From: an uncultured Eubacteriales bacterium
Lineage (GTDB): Bacteria; Bacillota; Clostridia; Oscillospirales; Oscillospiraceae
Direction: 5' to 3'
NCBI GenBank assembly: GCA_900553805.1
Contig: USEU01000019.1
Coordinates: forward strand, 1 to 34,199
DNA: 34,199 bases
Shown here: positions 1 to 8,059 of the stretch, in pieces
Layout: each line of letters begins with the position of its first letter
Position numbering within the stretch: the first letter of the stretch is position 1
Translations under genes and position numbers: made by a program
Notes under the pieces: generated by a model
Databases searched by the model: none
What the model saw: the letters and a program-made list of their open reading frames with translations, nothing else
Told to the model about the DNA's origin: nothing

Positions 1-124
1 ACACGGCCACGTTGGCCTCGCCGCCGCCGAAGGTGAATTCCACATGGTCGCACTGAACGAAGCGCTCGTAGTTGTAGGGCTGAAGGCGAAGCATCAGCTC
101 GCCGAAGGTCACGATCTTTGCCAT
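1..124 (-). CDS. kdgK: 2-keto-3-deoxygluconate kinase (PfkB family), 5' end only
   Basis: Only the first 41 or so codons are in the window; the gene continues past the left edge. The visible N-terminus begins MAKIVTFGELMLRLQP and continues to a GGGEANVAV segment. This is the first strand and sugar-binding glycine-rich loop of PfkB/ribokinase sugar kinases, in the form typical of 2-dehydro-3-deoxygluconate kinases. The ATG at 124-122 overlaps the TAA of the upstream KDPG aldolase gene by one base (TAATG), so the two are translationally coupled. The pair would phosphorylate KDG to KDPG and split KDPG to pyruvate and glyceraldehyde-3-phosphate, the lower part of uronate/pectin catabolism. The assignment rests on the N-terminus and the neighbour; another PfkB sugar kinase is possible. 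Confidence 0.8.
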   Translation of the reverse strand, partial: MAKIVTFGELMLRLQPYNYERFVQCDHVEFTFGGGEANVAV

Positions 125-765
125 TATGCTCTGGCCTCCTTCACGATCTCCACGGATCTGCGGCACAGCTCCGTGATCTCATCCCAGGCTCCCGCCTGGA
201 TCAGCTTGTCCGGGCACATGTAGCTGCCGCCGCAGGCGGCAATGATGGGACTGGCCGCGTATTCCGCCAGGTTTTTCAGATTGACGCCGCCGGTGGGCAT
301 GACCTTGAACATGGGGAAGGGCGCGGCCATGGCCTTGATCTTGGCCAGCCCGCCGCTCTGCTCGGCGGGGAAGAACTTCAGCACCTCCAGCCCCAGCTTG
401 TAGGCCGCGTGATAATCGGTGGGGGTGGTGCAGCCGGGGAAGCAGGTGATGCCCTTTTCCCGGCAGTATTTCACGATCTCAATGTCCAGCCCCGGTGTGA
501 CCACGAATTTGCCCCCCGCGGCGATGGTCTTATCCACCATTTCCGTGGTGAGCACGGTGCCCGCGCCCACCAGCATATCCGGGTGGCGGGCAAGCATGAT
601 CTTCATGGCCTCGTCGGCCCCGGCAGCCCGGAAGGTGATCTCCGCCACACCGACGCCGCCGGCGCACAGCGCATCGGACAGGGGCGCGGCATCCCGGATG
701 GGATCGGTCAGCTTGATCACCGGCACCACACCGATGTCGCTGATCCTGCGCTGCAATTCATTCAT
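124..765 (-). CDS. eda: KDPG/KHG aldolase (2-dehydro-3-deoxy-phosphogluconate aldolase)
   Basis: A class I aldolase of 213 residues, the usual length for the family, which cleaves 2-keto-3-deoxy-6-phosphogluconate to pyruvate and glyceraldehyde-3-phosphate and usually also acts on 4-hydroxy-2-oxoglutarate. Visible family marks are the PVIKL strand near the N-terminus, the catalytic Glu in AEITFR (about residue 42), GAGTV, the Schiff-base Lys in LKFFPAE (about residue 130) and the phosphate-binding PTGGV and GGS loops. The ATG at 765 follows a strong GGAGGAGG site at normal spacing. Its own promoter overlaps the end of the upstream ABC ATPase gene (see 797-825). It is coupled by one base to the KDG kinase gene downstream, which supports a role in hexuronate or pectin breakdown. 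Confidence 0.93.
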   Translation of the reverse strand: MNELQRRISDIGVVPVIKLTDPIRDAAPLSDALCAGGVGVAEITFRAAGADEAMKIMLARHPDMLVGAGTVLTTEMVDKTIAAGGKFVVTPGLDIEIVKYCREKGITCFPGCTTPTDYHAAYKLGLEVLKFFPAEQSGGLAKIKAMAAPFPMFKVMPTGGVNLKNLAEYAASPIIAACGGSYMCPDKLIQAGAWDEITELCRRSVEIVKEARA

Positions 766-796
766 GGGAATTCCTCCTCCATATTTCTATTCTCCC

Positions 797-825
797 ATTG
801 TACACCACCGCCGCGCTTCTTTCAA
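797..825 (-). promoter_or_regulatory. Predicted sigma-A promoter for eda-kdgK
   Basis: On the minus strand a TTGAAA -35 box (825-820) and a TACAAT -10 box (802-797) are separated by exactly 17 bp. The -35 box overlaps the TGA stop of the ABC ATPase gene. The aldolase-kinase pair can therefore be transcribed separately from the transporter operon that precedes it on the same strand. Predicted from sequence only. Confidence 0.6.
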
Positions 826-1391
826 ATATTAATTTGCCGGGTGATCTCCAGCAGCTCCAGGTCCTCCGGGCGGTGGGTGATGAGCAGGAGGGTGCGGCCG
901 CGCAGATAGCGCAGGACGGTCCCGGCGGCCCGGCGGCGGGCATCGTCGTCCAGGCCGGAAAAGGGCTCGTCCAGGGCCAGCAGTCCACTCTGCCGGGCCA
1001 GGGCGCGGGCCAGCGCCGCCCGGCGGGCCTGACCGCCGGAAAGGGTGCAGGCGCGCTGGCTTTGGGCGGCGGCATCCAGGCCCAGCCGCTCCAGGATTTC
1101 CCCGGCAATGTCCCCCGCCTCCGGCGCGGCCATGCGGATGTTCTCCAGGGCGCTGCGCTTTGGGATCAGCCGGTCCTCCTGAAAAACGGCGGAGCACTCC
1201 GCCGGAACGCCGGTAATCGTCCCGGCGTCCGGCGCTTCCAGGCCCAGCAGCAGCCGCAGCAGGGTGGTCTTTCCGCTGCCGGAGGGGGCCAGCACCGCGC
1301 AGCGGCTCCCCCGGGGAATTTGGCAGGAGAAACCGGCAAAAACCGTCTTTTCCCCATAGCTTTTCCAAAGATGACTTACAACAATGTCCAT
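822..1391 (-). CDS. ABC transporter ATP-binding protein, NitT/TauT type
   Basis: The ATPase of a three-gene importer. From the ATG at 1391 it is 189 residues with a Walker A loop (PSGSGKTT), a Q-loop region (AVFQEDRL), the LSGGQ signature, Walker B (LLALDEP), a D-loop (SGLDD) and the H-loop histidine (LLITHRPED). All parts needed for ATP hydrolysis are present. At 189 residues it is shorter than the roughly 240-260 of most NitT/TauT ATPases, because it ends soon after the H-loop. I chose the ATG at 1391 because it overlaps the permease stop as TGATG; an in-frame ATG at 1445 would lie inside the permease gene. The substrate cannot be read from sequence; nitrate, sulfonate, thiamine-precursor and riboflavin importers all share this fold. 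Confidence 0.88.
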   Translation of the reverse strand: MDIVVSHLWKSYGEKTVFAGFSCQIPRGSRCAVLAPSGSGKTTLLRLLLGLEAPDAGTITGVPAECSAVFQEDRLIPKRSALENIRMAAPEAGDIAGEILERLGLDAAAQSQRACTLSGGQARRAALARALARQSGLLALDEPFSGLDDDARRRAAGTVLRYLRGRTLLLITHRPEDLELLEITRQINI

Positions 1392-2161
1392 CAGCAGCCC
1401 TCGATCCTGTCCAGAATGCGGCCCAGGAGCCGCAGGACGCACCACTCAAAGCCCCGGCTGGCCAGCACGATGGTCAGCGTCCAGGCAAACAGGGCATCCA
1501 GCTCCAGATACACCTTGGCGTCGTACAGCATGCCCCCCACGCTCCCGGCGCACATGCCGATGACCTCCGCGGCCACGCCCGCCTTCCAGCACAGGCCCAG
1601 GGCGGCCCGGCAGGCGGACAGGCAATAGGGGCGGAAGGCCGGGGCATAGATGCCGCGCAGACGGTTGACGGTGCCCATGCGGAATACCCGGGCCATCTCC
1701 AGCAGCTGCCCGTCCGCCGCCCGGATGCCCTGCAAGAAGCTGGAATACAGGACCGGCAGCACCATCAGGAAGGAGATAAACACGCTCAGCCGCCGCCCGG
1801 AGAGCCACAGCAGCGCCATGACGATGAACGACGCCACCGGCACCGAACGCACTGCCGCCATATAGGGCTGCATCAGCGTTTCCGCCGCCGGGAAGCGGGC
1901 GGCCAGCGCCGCCAGCAGCAGCGCCGCCAGAAAGCCCAGCAAAAAGCCCAGGGCCACCCGGGACAGGGTAAAGCCCAGGGCGCTCCAGAATTCCGCCCGG
2001 GGGAGCAGGGCGCAGAGCTTTGCCAGGGTCCGAACCGGCCCCACCAGCAGCAGCCGGTTATCCACCAGCGCGGCTGCCAGCTGCCACACCGCCAGGGCCA
2101 GCGCCGCCGCCAGCAGCCGGGCCGGACGGGAGGCCCAGAAGCGGCCCTTATTCCCCGCCAT
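1391..2161 (-). CDS. ABC transporter permease, NitT/TauT (BPD_transp_1) type
   Basis: An inner-membrane permease of 256 residues. It is strongly hydrophobic, with about six predicted membrane segments. The cytoplasmic EAA-type loop lies around GQLLEMARVFRMG and is followed by the late AEVIGMCAGSVGG segment, which is typical of NitT/TauT permeases. The ATG at 2161 lies 14 bases inside the end of the upstream binding-protein gene. An earlier in-frame ATG (2215) would add a non-membrane Arg/Pro-rich stretch and overlap the binding protein by much more, so it is not preferred. The stop overlaps the ATPase start (TGATG). The tight overlaps make one operon: binding protein, permease, ATPase. Confidence 0.88.
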   Translation of the reverse strand: MAGNKGRFWASRPARLLAAALALAVWQLAAALVDNRLLLVGPVRTLAKLCALLPRAEFWSALGFTLSRVALGFLLGFLAALLLAALAARFPAAETLMQPYMAAVRSVPVASFIVMALLWLSGRRLSVFISFLMVLPVLYSSFLQGIRAADGQLLEMARVFRMGTVNRLRGIYAPAFRPYCLSACRAALGLCWKAGVAAEVIGMCAGSVGGMLYDAKVYLELDALFAWTLTIVLASRGFEWCVLRLLGRILDRIEGC

Positions 2162-3098
2162 AATAGAAGTCGTCCCCCGGCATCGCGCCGCCCACGGCCT
2201 TGGGGTTCTGGTCAAAGATCACGCCCAGGCAGCCGCTCAGCGCCTGCTTCATGTCGCCGCCGGTGATGCACACCAGATTGCACTGGGGGATGGCCTTCTC
2301 CGCCACGGCGGCCTTGGCAATGCCCAGCTCCTGGCACAGTGCGGCGGCCTGGGCAGGGTTCTCATTGACCCAGGCCACGGAGGCGCTCAGCTGCTCCAGA
2401 AACGCCTCCACCTCCGCCGGGTGCTGCCGGATATACTCCGTTCTGCCGATCACCACGGCGGTGGTGCAGCGGGTGCCGTCCTCCAGCCGCTCCCATTCCT
2501 GGGATACCGACAGTGCGCTTCGGAAGCCCTCGCCCAGCTGGGCGGCGGCGGCGGTGACATAGGGCTGGGGCAGCATGGCGACGCCGGACTGCCGGGCGTT
2601 CAGCAGCGCCACCACCTCCCCCGGCTCACTCTTCCATTCGATGGTCAGGTCCCGGTCCGGGTCCAGGCCGTTCCGGGTGAGCACATAGCGCAGGAAGTAT
2701 TCCGGGGTGGCCCCCTTGCCGGTGGCGTAGAGGATCTGCCCCCGCAGGTCCTCCAGAGAGGCGATCTCCGGCATCTGATAGGCGCAGATGTACAGCACCC
2801 CCAGCACATTCACCGCCAGCGTGGTGACCCCGCCCTCGGTCTTGTTGTAAAGGGTCGCCGCCAGATTGGCAGGGACGGCGGCCAGGTCCACCTCGCCCTT
2901 CAGGATCAGGGGCGTCAGCTCATCGGCGGAGCCGAAAATGGAGGGGGCGCAGGCGTCATTTCCCAGCAGCTCCGCCATTCCCATGGCAGTGGGGCCGGTG
3001 AGCGCGCCCACCCGGATCTGCTCCGCCTGCGCCTGGGCAGGCAGCAGGGCAGCGGCAAACATTGCCAAAAGGCACAGGACCGAAATCAGCTTTTTCAT
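2148..3098 (-). CDS. ABC transporter substrate-binding protein, NitT/TauT type
   Basis: A secreted solute-binding protein of 316 residues. The ATG at 3098 (MKKLISVLCLL...) follows a GGAG site at good spacing. The first 24 residues form a signal peptide ending in AQA before EQI. There is no lipobox cysteine at that site, so the protein looks like a type I-processed secreted protein rather than the lipoprotein usual in Gram-positive importers. The mature part starts with IRVGALTGPTAMG and has the ADELTPLILKGEVDLAAVP segment of the SsuA/TauA-like fold (NMT1 type). An upstream in-frame ATG at 3161 would put 21 charged residues before the signal peptide and is rejected. The gene is divergent from a Crp/Fnr regulator that may control it. 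Ligand unknown. Confidence 0.86.
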   Translation of the reverse strand: MKKLISVLCLLAMFAAALLPAQAQAEQIRVGALTGPTAMGMAELLGNDACAPSIFGSADELTPLILKGEVDLAAVPANLAATLYNKTEGGVTTLAVNVLGVLYICAYQMPEIASLEDLRGQILYATGKGATPEYFLRYVLTRNGLDPDRDLTIEWKSEPGEVVALLNARQSGVAMLPQPYVTAAAAQLGEGFRSALSVSQEWERLEDGTRCTTAVVIGRTEYIRQHPAEVEAFLEQLSASVAWVNENPAQAAALCQELGIAKAAVAEKAIPQCNLVCITGGDMKQALSGCLGVIFDQNPKAVGGAMPGDDFYYGGE

Positions 3099-3149
3099 AC
3101 AATTTCTCCATTCTCCGGTGTCAGCTCTTGCCGATTTAAGCAGAGCTTC

Positions 3150-3179
3150 CTTGACTTTCAAGCACTATTATACTATACT
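3150..3179 (+). promoter_or_regulatory. Promoter of the Crp/Fnr gene with overlapping palindrome and divergent -10
   Basis: On the plus strand TTGACT (3151-3156) and TATACT (3174-3179) are separated by 17 bp, a strong sigma-A promoter for the regulator gene at 3225. The -35 box lies inside a perfect palindrome, CTTGA-CTT-TCAAG (3150-3162). A minus-strand TATAAT (3172-3167) sits between the plus boxes and could drive the divergent ABC operon, but it has no recognisable -35 box, as in activator-dependent promoters. The palindrome resembles an Fnr half-site pair (TTGA...TCAA) but has a 3-bp rather than 6-bp spacer, so operator function is an inference. Confidence 0.55.
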
Positions 3180-3224
3180 GAAAGAAGAAATTTCCGTTGC
3201 CCCGGCAACGCAGGGAGGAGCGCC

Positions 3225-3908
3225 GTGGAGAAAAACGAACGGGCCGCTCTGCTGCGCTGCGGCCTTTTTGCCGGAATGGACGGCGGCCAGGCGGAAGCGC
3301 TGCTGGCCTGCCTGGGCGGGCAGCGGATGGACTATGGGAAAAACGCCGTGCTGTGGCGGGCGGGGGAGCCGGTCCGGGCCTGCGCCGTGGTGCTGGCCGG
3401 GTCCGTGCGGGCGGAGGCCGTCCGGGCGGACGGGGCGCGCACCCTGGTTGCCCGGCACGGGCCGGGCGGCCTGGTGGGCGATATCCTGATGGCCACGCCG
3501 GAGGGCGTCAGCCCGGTGTATGTCATTGCGGCGGAATCGACCCAGGTGCTGCTGCTGCCCTACTCCGCCGTGATGGGCGGCTGCACCAAGTGCTGCCCGG
3601 CCCACGCCCGGCTGCGGGAAAACCTGGTACAGGAGATCGCCCGGAAATACTGGGCGCAGCGCACCCGGATCGGGTATCTGGCCATCGGCTCCCTGCGGCG
3701 GCGCATTGCCGCGTTCCTGCTGGATCAGTGGCCGGGCGGCTCCTTCTGCCTGGGGCTGAGCCGGGAGGACATGGCGGACTACCTGTGCGTCAACCGCAGC
3801 GCTCTGTCCCGCGAGCTGGGGCGGATGCGGCGCGACGGCCTGATTGATTATTATAAGGACACCTTTCGCGTTCTGGACGAGGCCGCCCTGCGGCGCTTCC
3901 TTTCCTGA
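3225..3908 (+). CDS. Crp/Fnr family transcriptional regulator
   Basis: A regulator of 227 residues with an N-terminal cyclic-nucleotide-binding-like beta-barrel (about 1-115), a long dimer helix (about 125-150) and a C-terminal winged helix with recognition segment LSREDMADYLCVNRSALSRELGRMRRDGL. The GTG at 3225 follows GGGAGGAG; no nearer ATG exists in frame, and upstream codons read through the promoter. The barrel lacks a clear cAMP phosphate-binding cassette. A cysteine group, CTKCC, lies at the barrel-helix junction, where clostridial members often carry cysteines, so redox or metal sensing is possible. It is divergent from the ABC importer and upstream of the arabinofuranosidase gene. 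Its targets are unknown, though self-control and control of the divergent operon are plausible. Confidence 0.88.
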   Translation: MEKNERAALLRCGLFAGMDGGQAEALLACLGGQRMDYGKNAVLWRAGEPVRACAVVLAGSVRAEAVRADGARTLVARHGPGGLVGDILMATPEGVSPVYVIAAESTQVLLLPYSAVMGGCTKCCPAHARLRENLVQEIARKYWAQRTRIGYLAIGSLRRRIAAFLLDQWPGGSFCLGLSREDMADYLCVNRSALSRELGRMRRDGLIDYYKDTFRVLDEAALRRFLS

Positions 3909-3954
3909 TTGTCCTGCCGAATGTGCCAGGAAGGCAAGTAAGGCGATACAATAG

Positions 3955-5493
<1,539 letters not shown>

Positions 5494-5514
5494 ACCCCGA
5501 AAGCTTCAAAAAAA

Positions 5515-5545
5515 GCCGACTTCCAAAACGGAGGTCGGCTTTTTT
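5515..5545 (+). terminator. Intrinsic terminator after abfA
   Basis: A 10-bp stem (5515-5524 with 5530-5539, one G-T pair) with a five-base loop is followed by six T residues (5540-5545), 22 bases after the abfA stop. A run of A residues before the stem makes weak activity on the other strand possible. Confidence 0.85.
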
Positions 5546-5583
5546 CAGCTTTCTTTTAGGCAATATCATCAATTTAAGGCGGC

Positions 5584-5754
5584 CCCAACTTGCTGCCCCC
5601 CTTGGGGGAAGTGCCGCGATAGCGGCAAAGGAGGTGTCGCCCGTAACTTTGAGCTGTTACCATTCATCGGACAGCACCCCCTCAGTCAGCCCTTGCGGGC
5701 TGCCAGCTCCCCCATTGGGGAGCCAAGGGCGCTTACCTGCTCAGGGGAGCTTGG
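5584..5754. repeat. Intergenic stem-loop repeat modules, copy 1
   Basis: Two modules lie here. The first (about 5595-5641) has CCCCCTTGGGGG followed by a GCCGC-GATA-GCGGC hairpin. The second (5677-5754) has the family signature CCCCTCAGTCAGCCC-TTGC-GGGCTGCCAGCTCCCC, then GGGGAGCCAAGGG and a final AGGGGAGCTTGGGG. Related copies occur at 8861-9030, 9185-9443, 16478-16775 and 29685-29754. The second module runs into the 3' end of the pseudouridine synthase gene and encodes its last codons and stop. No gene is seen between 5546 and 5740. Confidence 0.8.
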
Positions 5755-6601
5755 GGGTCATTTGGGAGCGGATGGTGATATTGGCGGCGGTAATGGGGTG
5801 GGAAAAGTTCAGCTGCCGGGCGCACAGGAGCTGGGTGGGGATGCCCAGGGACTGGGAGAGGGCGTCGCTTTCCGGGGTGCCGTACTGGGGGTCGCCCAGG
5901 ATGGGGCAGCCCAGGTAGGCGCAGTGCAGCCGCAGCTGATGGGTGCGGCCGGTGATGGGGTGCAGCTCCAGGCGGGTGATCTTCCCGTCTGAGCCCAGCA
6001 CCCGGTAGACCGTGCGGCAGGGCTTGCCCGCCGGGTCGATCCGGCGCAGGAGGCTGGGCAGCTCGCAGCGGGCGATGGGGGCATCCACCTCCCCCTGCGT
6101 TTCAGGGGGGCAGCCGCAGACCAGGGCCTGATAGGTCTTTTGGGGGTGGGCAGCCTGGAGCAGGGCGTGGACGTGGGAATTCTTGGCCAGCAGCACCAGG
6201 CCGAAGGTATCCCGGTCCAGCCGGGTCAGGGGGTGAAAGGCGCTGCGCTGGCCGGTTTTTCGGTAATAACCGGCCACCAGATTGGCCAGGGTGCCCTCGT
6301 TCCTGACCCGGGAGGGGTGAATGAGCATCCCCGCGGGCTTATCCACCGCCAGGAGCCAGTCGTCCTCATACAGGATGGAAAGCGGCCCGTCCTCCGCCGG
6401 GTACTCCGGCGCTTCCTCCTCCAGCATGACGGCGATCACATCGCCGGGCTGCACCGGGTAGTCCGTGTGCCGGGGCTGGCCGTTGACAAAGAGGGCGTTT
6501 TTCCATTTCAGCCGGTTCACCAGTCCAGCGGACATCCGAAGCTCCCGGCGCAGGAAGGAGGACAGCCTCCCCTCCCGCTGCGCCGTCAACCGTAGTTCCA
6601 T
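5741..6601 (-). CDS. RluA-family RNA pseudouridine synthase
   Basis: A pseudouridine synthase of 286 residues acting on rRNA or tRNA. An N-terminal S4-like RNA-binding part (about 12-60, with VNRLKWKNALFVNG) is followed by the catalytic domain. ILYEDDWLLAVDKPAGMLIHPS leads to the active-site loop HPLTRLDRDTFG with catalytic Asp at about residue 129, then the GRTHQLRLH motif. The usual TSG after the aspartate is TFG here. The ATG at 6601 has a GGAGG site seven bases away. The last residues (KLP) and TGA stop are encoded by the CTCCCCTGA core of the repeat module next to it, so the native C-terminus may have been replaced. The target uridine is not predictable. Confidence 0.9.
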   Translation of the reverse strand: MELRLTAQREGRLSSFLRRELRMSAGLVNRLKWKNALFVNGQPRHTDYPVQPGDVIAVMLEEEAPEYPAEDGPLSILYEDDWLLAVDKPAGMLIHPSRVRNEGTLANLVAGYYRKTGQRSAFHPLTRLDRDTFGLVLLAKNSHVHALLQAAHPQKTYQALVCGCPPETQGEVDAPIARCELPSLLRRIDPAGKPCRTVYRVLGSDGKITRLELHPITGRTHQLRLHCAYLGCPILGDPQYGTPESDALSQSLGIPTQLLCARQLNFSHPITAANITIRSQMTPKLP

Positions 6602-6622
6602 TGCGATCCCTCCTCATCGGGT

Positions 6623-6655
6623 AAAAAAGTCCCTGCCGGGGTGCCGGCAGGGACT
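6623..6655 (-). terminator. Terminator of the infC-rpmI-rplT operon
   Basis: On the minus strand a perfect 12-bp stem (AGTCCCTGCCGG and its complement, 6655-6644 and 6639-6628) with a four-base loop is followed by a T run (6628-6623). It lies 15 bases after the rplT stop and just before the ribosome site of the next gene, which therefore needs its own promoter or read-through. Confidence 0.88.
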
Positions 6656-6669
6656 GAATAAAAGCAAAC

Positions 6670-7026
6670 TTACTTCAGGGCAGCCTTGGCCTTCTCGACC
6701 ACGGCGGCGAAAGCGGCGCTGTCGTGGATGGCCATCTCGGACAGGCTCTTGCGGTTCATGGTGATGCCGGCCTTGTGGACACCGTTCATGAAGGTGGAGT
6801 AGTTCATGCCGAAGGGAGCCACGGCGGCGCTCAGGCGGGCGATCCACATGGTGCGGAACGCGCGCTTCTTCTGCTTGCGGCCTGCGAAAGCATAGTTGCC
6901 GGACTTCATAACGGCCTGCTTGGCCATCTTGAAGTGCTTGGACTTGGAACCCCAGTAGCCCTTGGCCAGCTTCAGGGTAGCATTTCTTCTCTTGCGCGTC
7001 ATCATTGCGCCTTTAACTCTTGCCAT
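6670..7026 (-). CDS. rplT: 50S ribosomal protein L20
   Basis: A 118-residue L20, normal length, starting [15 protein letters not shown] and carrying the basic N-terminal tail and the conserved [22 protein letters not shown] and GVHKAGI segments. L20 is an early-assembly 23S rRNA-binding protein and, in Firmicutes, the repressor of its own operon through the infC leader RNA. It is the third gene of infC-rpmI-rplT, 18 bases after rpmI, with a GGAGG-type site, and is followed directly by a terminator. In this genome the expected regulatory target is the leader at 7798-7942. Confidence 0.98.
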   Translation of the reverse strand: MARVKGAMMTRKRRNATLKLAKGYWGSKSKHFKMAKQAVMKSGNYAFAGRKQKKRAFRTMWIARLSAAVAPFGMNYSTFMNGVHKAGITMNRKSLSEMAIHDSAAFAAVVEKAKAALK

Positions 7027-7044
7027 TTCTGTATCCTCCTATCC

Positions 7045-7242
7045 TTATTTGTACGGGATCATCTTCTTGATCGCATCCACATTGGTCACGTCGGCATATG
7101 TGGTCGCGCGCAGATGACGGGTACGCTTGGTGGTCTTCTTGGTGAGGATATGGGATTTGAAAGCCTGTGCTCTCTTCACCTTACCGTTCTTGGTCAGGTT
7201 GAATCTCTTTTTCGCACCGCTATGGGTTTTCAGCTTGGGCAT
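7045..7242 (-). CDS. rpmI: 50S ribosomal protein L35
   Basis: A 65-residue L35 of normal length with the conserved start [20 protein letters not shown] and the later [15 protein letters not shown] segment. It is a basic 50S component bound to 23S rRNA. It is the middle gene of the conserved infC-rpmI-rplT order, 36 bases after infC, with a GGAG site before its ATG. It is expected to be co-regulated with IF3 and L20 from the leader upstream of infC. Confidence 0.98.
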   Translation of the reverse strand: MPKLKTHSGAKKRFNLTKNGKVKRAQAFKSHILTKKTTKRTRHLRATTYADVTNVDAIKKMIPYK

Positions 7243-7278
7243 AAATAGTTCTCCTTCCGTATCTGTAAATTGTGGGGT

Positions 7279-7797
7279 TTACTTGCCATTTTTCGGAGCC
7301 AGGAACATCGCCATGAAGCGACCCTCCAGCTTGGGATTTTTCTCCATTGAAGCAATCTCAGCGCAGGCATCGGCAAAGTCCATCAGGAGCTTCTCACCCA
7401 GGTTGGTGTGGGCCATCTCGCGGCCGCGGAAGCGGACGCTGACCTTGACCCGGTTGCCGTCCTGAAGGAATTTCTGGGCGGCCTTGACCTTGGTGTTCAG
7501 ATCGTTGGTGTCGATGCTGGGGCTCATGCGGATCTCCTTGACCTCCACCACCCGCTGGTTCTTCTTGGCCTCCTTCTCCCGCTTCTTCTGGTCGAAGCAG
7601 AACTTGGAGTAGTCCATGATCTTGCACACGGGGGGCACGGCGTTGGGAGAGATTTTCACAAGGTCCATTCCCTGCTCCTCTGCCATGGCGTTGGCCTGGG
7701 CGGCGGAAACGATGCCCAGCTGCGCGCCGTCGGCGCCGATGAGCCGGATCTCCTTGTCCCGAATTTCCTCATTGAGCTGATGATCTAATTTTGCGAT
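7279..7797 (-). CDS. infC: Translation initiation factor IF-3, probable AUC start
   Basis: IF3 of 172 residues from the proposed start. It has the N-terminal domain (HQLNEEIRDKEIRLIGADGAQ), a lysine-rich linker and the C-terminal 30S-binding domain (EIRMSPSIDTNDL to RFRGREMAH). The family N-terminus is reached only if translation begins at ATC (7797-7795), reading (M)AKLDHQLNEE. A GGAGG site lies nine bases upstream of it, and no ATG, GTG or TTG occurs in frame between the site and the domain. The only upstream in-frame ATG (7890) would put translation through the attenuator hairpin. Start codons of the AUU/AUC type are known for infC and let IF3 limit its own translation. It is first gene of the operon with rpmI and rplT. 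Confidence 0.95.
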   Translation of the reverse strand: MAKLDHQLNEEIRDKEIRLIGADGAQLGIVSAAQANAMAEEQGMDLVKISPNAVPPVCKIMDYSKFCFDQKKREKEAKKNQRVVEVKEIRMSPSIDTNDLNTKVKAAQKFLQDGNRVKVSVRFRGREMAHTNLGEKLLMDFADACAEIASMEKNPKLEGRFMAMFLAPKNGK

Positions 7798-7942
7798 GGT
7801 AAAGCACCTCCAAAAAAGCAGCAAAAAAACGGATGCCAAAGCATCCGCTGTACACGATCCACCCTGGGCGGGAGGAAAGGGACATATCAACCGTTTCGCA
7901 AAGGGCTTACGGTGAGGCGGATGTTCAGCCTTCTTGATTTAC
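7798..7942 (-). promoter_or_regulatory. infC operon leader with attenuator (L20-leader-like)
   Basis: The roughly 145-base untranslated leader has alternative pairings. A terminator hairpin (CGGATGC, loop, GCATCCG; 7847-7830) is followed by seven T residues (7829-7823) and stands before the ribosome site. Upstream in the transcript, CATCCGC (7923-7917) is complementary to GCGGATG in the left arm of that hairpin (7848-7842), so it can act as antiterminator. A further ACCGT/ACGGT stem (7913-7909 with 7894-7890) lies between. Firmicute infC operons are controlled by L20 binding to such leaders; that this one does so is inferred from position and design. Confidence 0.72.
7823..7847 (-). terminator. 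Attenuator hairpin in the infC leader
   Basis: A 7-bp perfect stem with a CAAA/TTTG loop is followed by seven T residues on the minus strand. It lies after the promoter and before the infC start, so it is a premature terminator rather than the end of an upstream gene. Confidence 0.78.
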
Positions 7943-7948
7943 CCATGC

Positions 7949-7977
7949 ATTTTATCACAGCCGGACCTAAGTGTCAA
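7949..7977 (-). promoter_or_regulatory. Sigma-A promoter of infC-rpmI-rplT
   Basis: On the minus strand a consensus TTGACA -35 (7977-7972) and a TAAAAT -10 (7954-7949) are separated by exactly 17 bp. The start site would fall near 7942, giving a leader of about 145 bases before infC. This is one of the best promoter matches in the window, as expected for a ribosomal protein operon. Confidence 0.8.
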
Positions 7978-7997
7978 TAGATATTTTGAATTCTTTT

Positions 7998-8046
7998 GGG
8001 CGGAGAAGAAATCCGGGGCAAAACCGGCATAGAATTCCCTCCGCCC
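7998..8046. repeat. Imperfect inverted repeat after the aspartokinase gene
   Basis: GGGCGGAG (7998-8005) and CTCCGCCC (8039-8046) are inverted copies around a centre that holds a further CCGG-containing inverted pair. There is no clear T run on the minus strand, so it is at best a weak end signal for the aspartokinase transcript. It lies between that gene and the infC promoter. Confidence 0.4.
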
Positions 8047-8059
8047 GGTTAGAATTCTA

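Noticed and set aside
7798..7890. An ATG-initiated extension of IF3 by 31 residues.
   Set aside because: It would translate the attenuator hairpin, has hydrophobic nonsense before the domain and no match to IF3 N-termini.
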